This document shows positions 7,158 through 15,123 of a stretch of 64,000 nt of DNA, in pieces. How positions within the stretch are numbered: position 1 is the stretch's first letter; each line of letters starts with the position of its first letter. The position numbers and the translations under genes were made by a program. Origin of the DNA: Acidobacteriota bacterium (GTDB taxonomy: Bacteria; Acidobacteriota; Vicinamibacteria; Vicinamibacterales; UBA2999); the NCBI GenBank assembly GCA_030697165.1, contig JAUYQQ010000019.1, forward strand, positions 186,001 through 250,000. The letters run 5' to 3'. Below the pieces are notes generated by a model, which saw only the letters and a list, made by a program, of their open reading frames with translations, had not been told where the DNA came from and did no database searches.

Positions 7158-9242
7158 TTACGGCACGATGCGGAAGCCGTAGCCGACGACCTCGGTCTGA
7201 TCGTTGGTCTTGATCGTGAACTCGAGCACGTATTCACCGGCGGCCAGCGGCGACAGCGTGACATCGGCGACACCCAGCCGCTGTCCGGTCGCTTCATCCA
7301 CGCGGCTCGAGTAGGTCACGACCAACGGCATGGGCTGCCCTTCGCGCGTCAGCATGCGGCCGGTGGCCTCGGTAGCCGGCTCGGCGAGCGGCACCTCGAT
7401 GCGCAGCCGTTCGGTTCGGCGGAACCGCGGGTCCGCCGTCGGGATATACGCCAGGCCGGTGCTGGGCCCTCGGCGCATCGCCAGCGCCCCGGTGCCGATT
7501 ACCGCCGTCTCTGGCGGAACCGTGACAAACGTGCTGACCCGGATGGGCACGCGGCCGGCCCGTGGCGTGAGCTCCGCGCGCACCAGGTAACGGCCGGGCG
7601 TCACCGGCGCGTCCAGGCCGTCGATCGAGATGCTGCGTTGCCCCGGCTCAATGGCTACGACCTTCGTCTGCGATGGCGCGGCCTGGGCCGTGGCGTTGGC
7701 GCGCTCGGGTTCCACGGTGAGTCGCAAGGTGCCGCCCGACAGCCACTCGGGCTGCTTCGCCGTCGCCACATCGAGTTCGATCACCGCCCGGACCAGTCCG
7801 CGGCCGCCAGCGGCCTGGATGCGGACCGGGAGATTGCCACGGCCGGGCGCGATCGCGTCGAGCGCGCGCGTGACGGTTGGCGGGGGTGGCGCCCGCATGC
7901 CCGCAGGGCGCTCGGGCACGACGCCATAGGCGCGCGCCTCGGCCTCGGTCGGCGCGAGGTAGCCCGGACGGGCGCGGATCTCGACGTTCTCCCGCTTCAC
8001 CTCGACCCGGAGGCGGCGGAAGCGGCCATCGAGCTTCGGGTTCGAGGAGTAATAGCTCGCCAGGTAATACGAGCCGACGTCCACGAACAGCTTCTGCATG
8101 GCGCCGGCGAGGTTGTTGGTATCGAGCACGGCGCGGCCGTCGGTCTGCTCCGCCATCATGCGAAGGTCGTCGTGGCGGCGCCGCAGCCAGGCGTTGTCCA
8201 CCGAGAACGGCAGGTCCCAGCGTTCCGGCTGGTCGAGCACGATCAACCCGCGAGCGTCGATTGGGTAGAAGCTGACGTTGGCGCGGTTCGCGCGCTGCAG
8301 GAGCTCGCGAAACTGGACCTGGTGGTCGATGAAGGCCAGCCGGATGCGGTCGCGCTCGCAGGCCTCGAACGACTGCGGCATGCCGCTCTGGGCATCGACG
8401 GCACCCGGCCGCCGAACGCCGCCGGTCAACGGATCGGTGCCCAGTCGATCCTGCTGGGGGGCCTGGCCGCCGAGGGCACCGCCAAGAACCTCGTCGCGCT
8501 GGTAGAGCGCCCAGCCCTCGGTGAAGACCATCACGAACTTGCGATCCGGCCGCAGGCCATCGAGGTGCGCGACGAGACCCTCGAGGGCGTCGAGCGTTCC
8601 CTGCTCCCGTAGCCTTGCGATCATGGCTGCGGCGATGCCGGGATACATGTGCGAGGGGTAGCAGGCCTCGAAGGCCTCCTCGCGCGGCGACCGCTGGTTG
8701 GCCCGGCCCTTGAGGCCCCAGGCCCAGTTGTCGGCAATCATCCGCTCGATGCTCGCGGTCTTGCGGCTGAACGTGATCATGCCGGGCGTCATGTCGGCGG
8801 TCATGGCCCCGATCATGTCGTCGGCGCCGATCACGCGATCCAGGGTCTCGACGATGGGTTGGTTGGCGTGGTAGGCGCCGTCAACGGATACGTGGAAGCG
8901 ATCGAAGAAGACGGTGAACAGGCGCGATGCGTCGACGGCGGCGTCCCGCATGCTGGTGACGGTCGTGGCCTCGGTCCGCGATGGTGACGGCGCCGCCGGG
9001 CCGCCCGCTTCGATCAGCTCGAGGTTCTCGATCTTCTGCGGTGTGTCGTCTTCGAAGATCTGAATCTCGTCGGGCGTCAAGTCGGTGACGGCCACGCCGT
9101 TGAGCGAGATATAGGTATCAACGCGCACCAGGTTGGCGCCGGCGCGAAAGCGCGGCAGTTGGTCCTCGGCCTGCCGCTCCTGGGCCAGGCCCACGGCCAA
9201 CGACACTGCCATGAATCCGAGGACAGCCAGCCGAATCCGCAT
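7158..9242 (-). CDS. VWA-domain secreted protein of acidobacterial type
   Basis: A 694-residue exported protein with signal peptide MRIRLAVLGFMAVSLAVGLA. Residues about 30-75 hold the phrase typical of the acidobacterial VWFA-related family (FRAGANLVRVDTYISLNG, then LTPDEIQIFEDDTPQKIE). The von Willebrand A domain follows (about 100-400); its MIDAS-like segment FTVFFDRFHVS lacks the classic DxSxS, so metal binding is doubtful. The C-terminal third is beta-rich with repeated Pro/Arg segments. Proteins of this family are abundant in Acidobacteriota, with unknown role, probably adhesion or surface assembly. Transcribed divergently from the radical SAM operon at 9319. Confidence 0.85.
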   Translation of the reverse strand: MRIRLAVLGFMAVSLAVGLAQERQAEDQLPRFRAGANLVRVDTYISLNGVAVTDLTPDEIQIFEDDTPQKIENLELIEAGGPAAPSPSRTEATTVTSMRDAAVDASRLFTVFFDRFHVSVDGAYHANQPIVETLDRVIGADDMIGAMTADMTPGMITFSRKTASIERMIADNWAWGLKGRANQRSPREEAFEACYPSHMYPGIAAAMIARLREQGTLDALEGLVAHLDGLRPDRKFVMVFTEGWALYQRDEVLGGALGGQAPQQDRLGTDPLTGGVRRPGAVDAQSGMPQSFEACERDRIRLAFIDHQVQFRELLQRANRANVSFYPIDARGLIVLDQPERWDLPFSVDNAWLRRRHDDLRMMAEQTDGRAVLDTNNLAGAMQKLFVDVGSYYLASYYSSNPKLDGRFRRLRVEVKRENVEIRARPGYLAPTEAEARAYGVVPERPAGMRAPPPPTVTRALDAIAPGRGNLPVRIQAAGGRGLVRAVIELDVATAKQPEWLSGGTLRLTVEPERANATAQAAPSQTKVVAIEPGQRSISIDGLDAPVTPGRYLVRAELTPRAGRVPIRVSTFVTVPPETAVIGTGALAMRRGPSTGLAYIPTADPRFRRTERLRIEVPLAEPATEATGRMLTREGQPMPLVVTYSSRVDEATGQRLGVADVTLSPLAAGEYVLEFTIKTNDQTEVVGYGFRIVP

Positions 9243-9318
9243 CTCGCCACTTTACCCCGAACGTCCCTGGCTTGGTCCCTGTAAACCATTGGCACAATTC
9301 GACGTATATAGAAGAAAC

Positions 9319-10650
9319 ATGTCTGGTGCGCAGGGCGACGCCACCGTTGAACAGACGGACGTCGGCAGTTATTTCATCGCCAATTACCCGCCCTTTTCGA
9401 CCTGGTCGGCGGCAGGAATCAAGGACGCGGGGGCGGCCCTGCGCGACGCTGCGCACGTCGAACGGGCGCTTGGCCTGTACCTCCACATCCCGTTCTGCCG
9501 GAAGCGCTGCCACTTCTGCTACTTCCGCGTCTACACCGACAAGAACGCGCGCGAGGTCGAAGGCTACCTGGACCTGCTGGCGCGCGAGTGGGAGTTGTAT
9601 GCCGCCACCCCGGCCGTGGCCGACCGCAAGTTCAATTTCATCTATTTCGGCGGCGGCACGCCGTCGTTCCTCTCGACGAAGCAACTGCAAGGTCTGGTCG
9701 GCCGCCTGAACGCGACCGGCGCGTGGGCGGGTGCTGACGAGATCACGTTCGAGTGCGAGCCCGGCACGCTGACCGAAGCGAAGCTGGCCGCCATCCGCGA
9801 GCTGGGCGTCACGCGCCTCAGCCTGGGCGTCGAGAACTTCGACGACCGCATTCTGGAACTGAACGGCCGCGCGCACCGCTCGCCCGAGATTGGCCGCGCC
9901 TACGAGTACGCGCGCAGCCTCGGCTTTCCGCAGATCAACATCGACCTGATCGCGGGCATGCTCGGCGAGACCGACGCCAACTGGCAGCGGTGCATCGAGC
10001 GCACGCTCGCGCTCGATCCCGACAGCGTGACCATTTACCAGATGGAACTGCCCCACAACACCACCATCTCCGGCGACCTGATCAAGCAGGGCGGACAGTT
10101 CGACGACCCGGTCGCCGGCTGGCCGGTGAAGCGGCGCTGGGTCGCCGAGGCCTTCGCGGCCCTCGAGCGCGCGGGGTATCACATTGGCAGCGCCTACACG
10201 GCGGTGAAGAACCCGGCGAAGACCAGGTTCGTGTATCGCGATCGCCTCTGGGAAGGCGCCGACCTGCTCGGCCTGGGCGTGGCGTCGTTCGGCCACATCA
10301 ACGGCGTGCACGTGCAGAACCTCGACACCTGGCCGAAGTACCAGGAGGCGATCGAACGCGGCGAGATTCCGCTCGGCCGCGCCTATCGCCCGACCGACGA
10401 AGAGCGCCTGATCCGCGAGTTCGTGCTGCAGTTGAAACGCGGCGCCATTCGCCCGGACTACTTCGCGCAGAAATACGGCGTTGACGTGCTCAGCCGCTTC
10501 CGCACCGGCCTCGACAAGGTCCAGGCCAGCGGGTACCTGGCCGAGCGCACGGCCGACCGTGTCGCCTTGACTCGTGACGGGTTGCTGCGCGTCGACGTGC
10601 TGCTGCCCCACTTCTTTCTCCCGCAGCACGCGGGAATTCGGTACACCTAG
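9319..10650 (+). CDS. HemN/HemW-like radical SAM enzyme
   Basis: A 443-residue radical S-adenosylmethionine protein of the coproporphyrinogen III oxidase-like family. The cluster motif CRKRCHFC (CxxxCxxC) follows YLHIPF, and GGGTPS, the SAM-binding element, comes about 40 residues later. A C-terminal HemN_C-like part (FVLQLKRGAIRPDYF, then LARDG-like end) is present. It lacks the fourth Cys right after the triad that true HemN has (here CHFCYF), so haem synthesis is unlikely. Relatives include haem chaperones, methyltransferases and cyclopropane-forming enzymes. The ATG at 9319 is chosen because the longer frame runs into the divergent gene. It ends one base before the next ATG, so the operon link is certain. 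Confidence 0.88.
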   Translation: MSGAQGDATVEQTDVGSYFIANYPPFSTWSAAGIKDAGAALRDAAHVERALGLYLHIPFCRKRCHFCYFRVYTDKNAREVEGYLDLLAREWELYAATPAVADRKFNFIYFGGGTPSFLSTKQLQGLVGRLNATGAWAGADEITFECEPGTLTEAKLAAIRELGVTRLSLGVENFDDRILELNGRAHRSPEIGRAYEYARSLGFPQINIDLIAGMLGETDANWQRCIERTLALDPDSVTIYQMELPHNTTISGDLIKQGGQFDDPVAGWPVKRRWVAEAFAALERAGYHIGSAYTAVKNPAKTRFVYRDRLWEGADLLGLGVASFGHINGVHVQNLDTWPKYQEAIERGEIPLGRAYRPTDEERLIREFVLQLKRGAIRPDYFAQKYGVDVLSRFRTGLDKVQASGYLAERTADRVALTRDGLLRVDVLLPHFFLPQHAGIRYT

Positions 10651-11952
10651 ATGCTCGACGTTGTCGTGATTGGTGGCGGGCCGGCTGGCTCGACCACCTC
10701 GACCCTTCTCGCGCAGGCCGGACTCAAGGTGGCGCTGTTCGAGCGCGAGCAGTTTCCGCGCTTCCACATCGGCGAATCGCTGATCCCCGAAACGTACTGG
10801 GTGCTCAAGCGGCTCAACATGCTCGAGAAGATGCAGCGGAGCCACTTCGTCAAGAAGCACAGCGTGCAGTTCATCAACGCCAACGGCAAGCTGTCGGCAC
10901 CGTTCTACTTCTGGGACAACAAGCCGCACGAGTGCTCGCAGACGTGGCAGGTGGTGCGCAGCGAGTTCGACCAGATGATGCTGGAGAACGCGCGCGAGCA
11001 CGGCGTCGACGCCCGGGACGGCGTCCACGTGATCGAAGTGCTGTTCGAGGGCGATCGCGCTGTCGGCGTGGCGATTAAGCAGGACGGCGAGCGAAGAGAG
11101 ATCCGCGCCAAGGTCGTCGTCGATGCCAGCGGCCAGGCCGCGCTGCTGATGAACCGCATGAAGCTGCGGCTCTGGGATCCGGTGCTGAACAAGGGCGCGA
11201 TCTGGACCTACTGGGAGGGCGCCTACCGCGACACCGGCCGTGATGAAGGCGCCACCATGGTGATCCAGACCCCGAACCGCGACGGCTGGTTCTGGAACAT
11301 CCCCCTTCACAACCACATCGTCTCGCTCGGCGTCGTCGCGCCATTTGATTACCTGTTCAAGGGCCGCAAGGGCGATCATGAAGCGACCTACCAGGAAGAA
11401 GTCGAGAAGACGCCGGCCATCCAGGAGCGGATCAAGAACGCCAAGCGCGTCACCGGCTACTTCGCCACGCGCGACTACTCGTACCGCTCGACGCAGGTGG
11501 CCGGCAACGGCTGGGTGCTGGTCGGCGACGCGTTCGGCTTTCTCGATCCTCTCTACTCGTCAGGCGTCCTGCTCGCGCTCAAGTCGGGCGAGCTTGCCGC
11601 CGATGCGATCGTCGATGGCCTCAACAAGGGCGACACCAGCGCCGCGCAGCTCGGCCGGTGGGGCGAGAACTTCAATCACGGCGTGGACCGGATGCGCCGG
11701 CTGGTGTGCGAGTATTACGACGGCTTCAGCTTCGGCCAGTTCGTCAAGAACTACCCCGGCCTGCGCAACACCGTGACCGACCTGCTGATTGGCGACCTGT
11801 TCACCGACAAGGTCGACAAGGTGTGGGGACCCATGGAGACGCTGTACGCGCCCGACAAGAAACGGCTGGAAACCTGGCGTGAAGGCATTGCCCCCGAGGC
11901 CGCCGAGCACAAGGTCAACGAGCTGACGCTGCCAGAAGGGCGACGGCCATAG
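10651..11952 (+). CDS. Flavin-dependent halogenase-like FAD oxidoreductase
   Basis: A 433-residue flavoprotein of the tryptophan halogenase superfamily. It has an N-terminal dinucleotide fold GGGPAGSTTSTLLAQ, then FHIGESLIP, the WFWNIP segment matching the WxWxIP halogenase signature, and GDAFGFLDPLYSSG, which contains FxxPxxSxG. These two motifs separate halogenases from ordinary monooxygenases. I could not place the catalytic Lys with confidence. It could also be a geranylgeranyl-reductase-like enzyme, but those usually lack WxWxIP. It starts directly after the stop of the radical SAM gene and is followed by a thioesterase, which suggests an acyl substrate or carrier-bound intermediate. The substrate is unknown. 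Confidence 0.85.
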   Translation: MLDVVVIGGGPAGSTTSTLLAQAGLKVALFEREQFPRFHIGESLIPETYWVLKRLNMLEKMQRSHFVKKHSVQFINANGKLSAPFYFWDNKPHECSQTWQVVRSEFDQMMLENAREHGVDARDGVHVIEVLFEGDRAVGVAIKQDGERREIRAKVVVDASGQAALLMNRMKLRLWDPVLNKGAIWTYWEGAYRDTGRDEGATMVIQTPNRDGWFWNIPLHNHIVSLGVVAPFDYLFKGRKGDHEATYQEEVEKTPAIQERIKNAKRVTGYFATRDYSYRSTQVAGNGWVLVGDAFGFLDPLYSSGVLLALKSGELAADAIVDGLNKGDTSAAQLGRWGENFNHGVDRMRRLVCEYYDGFSFGQFVKNYPGLRNTVTDLLIGDLFTDKVDKVWGPMETLYAPDKKRLETWREGIAPEAAEHKVNELTLPEGRRP

Positions 11953-11975
11953 CCGGCTTCCGCTACGGCCGCCGG

Positions 11976-12392
11976 GTGCAGTTTGCCGAAACCGATTTGG
12001 CCGGCATGGTGCACTTCTCGAACTTCTTTCGCTACATGGAGGAGGCCGAGCACGCACTGTGGCGGGCAGCCGGCATGCGCATCGACTCGCCTTCGCTCGC
12101 GAGCTCCGGCGAAGCAAGCCCGCACGCGCACCTCAAGTGGCCGCGCGTGTCGGCGGCCTTTGACTTCAAGCGGCCGCTCCGTTTCGAAGACGAGTTCGAG
12201 GTCCTGGTCGGCATTGCCGCGGTGACGACGCGGTCCATCCAGTACAACCACACCATCATGCGCGGCGAGATCACGGTCGGCATCGGCACGGTGACCGCGG
12301 CATGCGTGCAGCTCGGAGCGGATCACGTCCTCAGGGCGGTGGAGATTCCGCCGGAGATCCTAAGCCGGCTTCGCGGCGTCGTCGGGACGTAG
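11976..12392 (+). CDS. Acyl-CoA thioesterase, 4-hydroxybenzoyl-CoA/YbgC hotdog family
   Basis: A hotdog-fold thioesterase. The active-site loop FAETDLAGMVHFSNFF carries the conserved Asp nucleophile/base and the HF..FF element of the YbgC group. From GTG at 11976 it has 138 residues. The family's N-terminal strand (FRYGRR) is encoded just upstream in the same frame, with no ATG, GTG or TTG available; an ATA at 11949 overlapping the previous TAG is the only near-start codon. Either the start is non-canonical or the strand is dispensable. It is the third gene of the radical SAM/halogenase operon, probably releasing a product from CoA or a carrier. Its 3' end overlaps the convergent DUF4126 gene by 33 bases. 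Confidence 0.86.
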   Translation: MQFAETDLAGMVHFSNFFRYMEEAEHALWRAAGMRIDSPSLASSGEASPHAHLKWPRVSAAFDFKRPLRFEDEFEVLVGIAAVTTRSIQYNHTIMRGEITVGIGTVTAACVQLGADHVLRAVEIPPEILSRLRGVVGT

Positions 12393-12941
12393 CCACTTCC
12401 ACAACCGCCGCGCCAGCCACACCATCATCACGAGGATCGTCGCGCTGACCGCCAGTGCGAGCAGTGGAAACTTGAGCGTCAGCAGGCTCAGCCCGATGAC
12501 GAACACGTCTTCGGCCAGGCTCGCAATCCAGTTGGTGAACGGCTCGGGGCTGGTGTTGATGGCGACGCGGGTGCCGGCCTTGGTCATGTGGCTCCCGGCC
12601 GCCACGGTGCCGCCGAGCAGCGCAATCATGCCCATCACGGCCGGCGAAGCCTCACCTAGCGCGGCGACCGCGATCAGCGCGCCGCCGACAGGACGAATCA
12701 CCGTGTGGATGGAATCCCAGATCGAATCGACCCAGGGAATCTTGTCGGCGACAAACTCGATCACGTACAACGCGCCGGCAACGCCGATCACCCACGGATT
12801 GTTGAAGACCTGGAACTGTTCGGGAAGCTGCACCCACCCGTAGCGCGCGGCCAGGCCCAACACCGCCACGGTCGCGTACAGGTTCACGCCGGCGGCGAGG
12901 GAAAACCCGAGTGTGCGGCCAAGGGTGGCGAGTATCTCCAT
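12360..12941 (-). CDS. DUF4126 family membrane protein
   Basis: A 193-residue inner-membrane protein with about five hydrophobic segments and the DUF4126 pattern: an early FSLAAGVNLYATVAVLGLAARYG, a central YVIEFVADKIPWVDSIWD and GTVAAGSHMTKAGTR (together its conserved core). The function is unknown. Its ATG overlaps the stop of plsC by one base (TGATG), so it is co-translated with the acyltransferase and may act in membrane lipid biology. The 3' end overlaps the convergent thioesterase. Confidence 0.87.
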   Translation of the reverse strand: MEILATLGRTLGFSLAAGVNLYATVAVLGLAARYGWVQLPEQFQVFNNPWVIGVAGALYVIEFVADKIPWVDSIWDSIHTVIRPVGGALIAVAALGEASPAVMGMIALLGGTVAAGSHMTKAGTRVAINTSPEPFTNWIASLAEDVFVIGLSLLTLKFPLLALAVSATILVMMVWLARRLWKWLRPDDAAKPA

Positions 12942-13666
12942 CAGGTGCGCAGCAGGTCCTCGATTCGAGCCCGGACGACTTCAATCAACCGATCGCGATC
13001 GTCCAGCGACAGGCCCGCGGTCGGCACAGGTTCGCCAATGCGGATGCGGCACAGCACCGGCCGCACGAACCAGCTGCCCTTGCGCATGGCGTCGCGGCCG
13101 CCGGAAATGGCCACCGGCACAATCGGCGCCTGCGCCTTGATGGCCATGATGAAGCCACCCTTCTTGAATGGCAAGAGCTCCGAGGTGCGGCTGCGCGTGC
13201 CTTCTGGGAAGATCAGGAACGAGTTGCCGGCGCGGATCGAGTCGGCGGCGCGCTCGATCGACGCCATCGAGGCCTCTTTGCGCTCGCGTTCGACGGCGAC
13301 AAACCCGCCGGCCAGCATCACCTTGCCGAGAATGGGAAGCTTCTTGAGCTCTGCCTTGAACAGGACGTGCAGCCGGCGATGCAGCGCCTGGAACAGCACC
13401 GGCGGATCGACGTTGCTCTCGTGGTTCGAGCAAAACACCACGGCCTGCCCCGCCGGCACCTTTTCGGCCCCGGTCACCCGGTAGCGGATCCCGGCCATGC
13501 CCAGGGCCAGGCCGACACCGATGTGGCCGAGCTCGTAAAGCACGCCCTTGAGTTTGAAGGGGATGGCGATGCCAAGCCCGATGGGCCCGGCGATCAAGAC
13601 GTAAAGGGAGACGACGACGTAGGTCAGTACAGAACGGACGGCCGCAAGCAAGGACGCCGGGTTCAT
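12941..13666 (-). CDS. plsC: 1-acyl-sn-glycerol-3-phosphate acyltransferase (PlsC family)
   Basis: Makes phosphatidic acid from lysophosphatidate at the inner membrane. The 241-residue protein has an N-terminal hydrophobic segment (SVLTYVVVSLYVLIAGPIGLG), catalytic HX4D motif NHESNVD, the FPEGTRSR glycerophosphate-binding block and VPVAISGG. These are the four ordered acyltransferase blocks. It lies 45 bases downstream of the CarD-type gene and is coupled to the DUF4126 gene. A role in lysophospholipid or ornithine-lipid acylation cannot be excluded. Confidence 0.92.
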   Translation of the reverse strand: MNPASLLAAVRSVLTYVVVSLYVLIAGPIGLGIAIPFKLKGVLYELGHIGVGLALGMAGIRYRVTGAEKVPAGQAVVFCSNHESNVDPPVLFQALHRRLHVLFKAELKKLPILGKVMLAGGFVAVERERKEASMASIERAADSIRAGNSFLIFPEGTRSRTSELLPFKKGGFIMAIKAQAPIVPVAISGGRDAMRKGSWFVRPVLCRIRIGEPVPTAGLSLDDRDRLIEVVRARIEDLLRT

Positions 13667-13711
13667 TTCTTCCCTCGTTTCAAGGAAAAATGAACCCGGC
13701 GTCTTAAAGAG

Positions 13712-14317
13712 TTAGCTGGCGCGAGCTTGGCGCCGCGGCGCCGCCACCGGCGTGACGCGTGCGGCCGCCTTGGCGGGCGCCGCCTTGGTGGCACGGGTCG
13801 CGGCCCGCTGGGCCGAACGCGCCTTCTGGACGAAGCACTTCTCGAGGGCGGTGGTGACCCGCTCTTCGATGTCGGCCACGGTGGTCCGCATCACCTCGGA
13901 GATCTCCGAGACAATGAGGGCCTTGGCGCGGTCGAGCATGCGCTTTTCGCGGAACGACAAGCTCTTCGATTTGGCCAGGAACGTCAGGCTCTTCAACACA
14001 TCGGCCATGTCGTAAATGGAGCCGGTGCGCATCTTGTCCGAGTTGTCCTTGAAGCGGCCTTTCCAGTTCTGGTGGTTGTCGATCTTGCCGTCGCCCAACA
14101 GTTGGAACAATCGTTCAACTTCCTCATCCGTAATCGCCCGGCGCAGGCCAACGTTATCCACGTTGGCGACGGGGACTAGTACGGTCGTTTCGTTCGACAG
14201 AATCCGGAGGTGAAAAAATCCACACGTGGTTCCGAGAATGGTCTTTTCTTCGACCTTCTCGACGACCCCGAGCCCATGATTCGGGTATATGACCTTGTCA
14301 CCGATCTTAAATCCCAC
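13712..14317 (-). CDS. carD: CarD/CdnL-type RNA polymerase-binding regulator
   Basis: Binds the RNA polymerase beta subunit through an N-terminal Tudor-like domain (residues 1-65, starting FKIGDKVIYPNHGLGVVE) and stabilises open complexes through the helical domain (FLAKSKSLSFREKRMLDRA). The conserved NW.GR element is present (NHQNWKGRFKDN). At 201 residues it is longer than the usual 160-170 because of an Ala/Lys/Arg-rich tail from about residue 165 (RATKAAPAKAAARVTP), which may bind DNA or RNA. Such factors are often important for rRNA transcription. First gene of a minus-strand group with plsC and the DUF4126 gene. Confidence 0.93.
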   Translation of the reverse strand: MGFKIGDKVIYPNHGLGVVEKVEEKTILGTTCGFFHLRILSNETTVLVPVANVDNVGLRRAITDEEVERLFQLLGDGKIDNHQNWKGRFKDNSDKMRTGSIYDMADVLKSLTFLAKSKSLSFREKRMLDRAKALIVSEISEVMRTTVADIEERVTTALEKCFVQKARSAQRAATRATKAAPAKAAARVTPVAAPRRQARAS

Positions 14318-14512
14318 GTGCCCCTCGTTTCGAGATGATGTTACTGGCAGGAGTGAGTGCGCTATCAGGTTTAGGCAGTATAGCCGAGAAACGGGTCAAA
14401 ATCAACGAAAATAGGCCGGAAACAGCGCGTTTTCGGGTATTCCACGATACCGAGTAACCCCTGATTCGACACACGGTTAGGGACTTTTCGCCTCCCTTTT
14501 GCGGCCACTTGA

Positions 14513-14518
14513 TATGCT
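14513..14518 (+). promoter_or_regulatory. Extended -10 promoter element, probably leaderless
   Basis: TATGCT preceded by TGA (extended -10) ends 8 bases before the ATG at 14527. Transcription would start at or next to the start codon. Similar TATNCT or TAGAAT boxes sit 6-11 bases before several other starts in this window. Confidence 0.5.
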
Positions 14519-14526
14519 CACGGACT

Positions 14527-15123
14527 ATGTTCAGATTTGCGCTCCAGTTGAGCTTGGCCCTGGCCCTCGGCACTCCCCTTTCCGCCCTTGCCCTGAGTGA
14601 CGTCGCAGGGCAGACGCCGGCCACCAAACGGCCCGATGCGCCACAACTGGCCCCCTACGTCCCCACTCCCCAGGACGTCGTCGAACGCATGCTCGCGCTG
14701 GCCGGGGTGACCAAGAACGATGTGGTCTACGACCTGGGCTGTGGTGACGGTCGCATTCCCATTGCCGCGGCCCGGATGTACGGCGCGCGCGGGGTGGGCG
14801 TGGACATCGACCCGCAGCGCATTGCCGAAGCCAATGCCAACGCAATGGCTGCGGGGGTCGAGCACCTGGTGACGTTCCGCCTGCAGGACGCGATGAAAAC
14901 CGACGTGTCGCCCGCCACCGTGGTCACAACCTACCTGCTGACGGCCTCGAACCTCAAGCTGAGGCCGCTCTTGACCGCCCAACTCAAGCCCGGCTCGCGG
15001 ATCGTGGCGCACTCATTCGGCTTTGGCGACTGGACGCCCGAGAAGGCCGACTCGTTCACCGACGCCGAGGGCCGCGCCCGCATGCTGTATCTCTATCGCG
15101 CCGACGGTAAGGTCCGCCAGTGA
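14527..15123 (+). CDS. Exported SAM-dependent methyltransferase
   Basis: A class I methyltransferase fold (motif I VVYDLGCGDGRIPIAAA; acidic VGVDIDPQRI ending strand 2) behind an N-terminal signal-like segment (FALQLSLALALGTPLSALAL), 198 residues in all. An exported SAM enzyme is odd because SAM is cytoplasmic; the segment may instead be an uncleaved anchor with the domain facing the cytoplasm. It resembles the acidobacterial group described as SAM-dependent methyltransferases with PTPQDVVERML. The substrate is unknown. Its TGA overlaps the GTG of the HerA-like ATPase gene. Confidence 0.8.
   Translation: MFRFALQLSLALALGTPLSALALSDVAGQTPATKRPDAPQLAPYVPTPQDVVERMLALAGVTKNDVVYDLGCGDGRIPIAAARMYGARGVGVDIDPQRIAEANANAMAAGVEHLVTFRLQDAMKTDVSPATVVTTYLLTASNLKLRPLLTAQLKPGSRIVAHSFGFGDWTPEKADSFTDAEGRARMLYLYRADGKVRQ

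Noticed and set aside
9118-11379. Long minus-strand open frame of 753 residues opposite the radical SAM/halogenase operon
   Set aside because: It is antisense to two well-supported genes and its translation has no recognisable family. Long antisense frames are common in high-GC DNA because of codon third-position bias.
9319-12392. A haem-synthesis role for the HemN-like gene
   Set aside because: The fourth cluster-region Cys of HemN is missing and the neighbours are a halogenase-like enzyme and a thioesterase.
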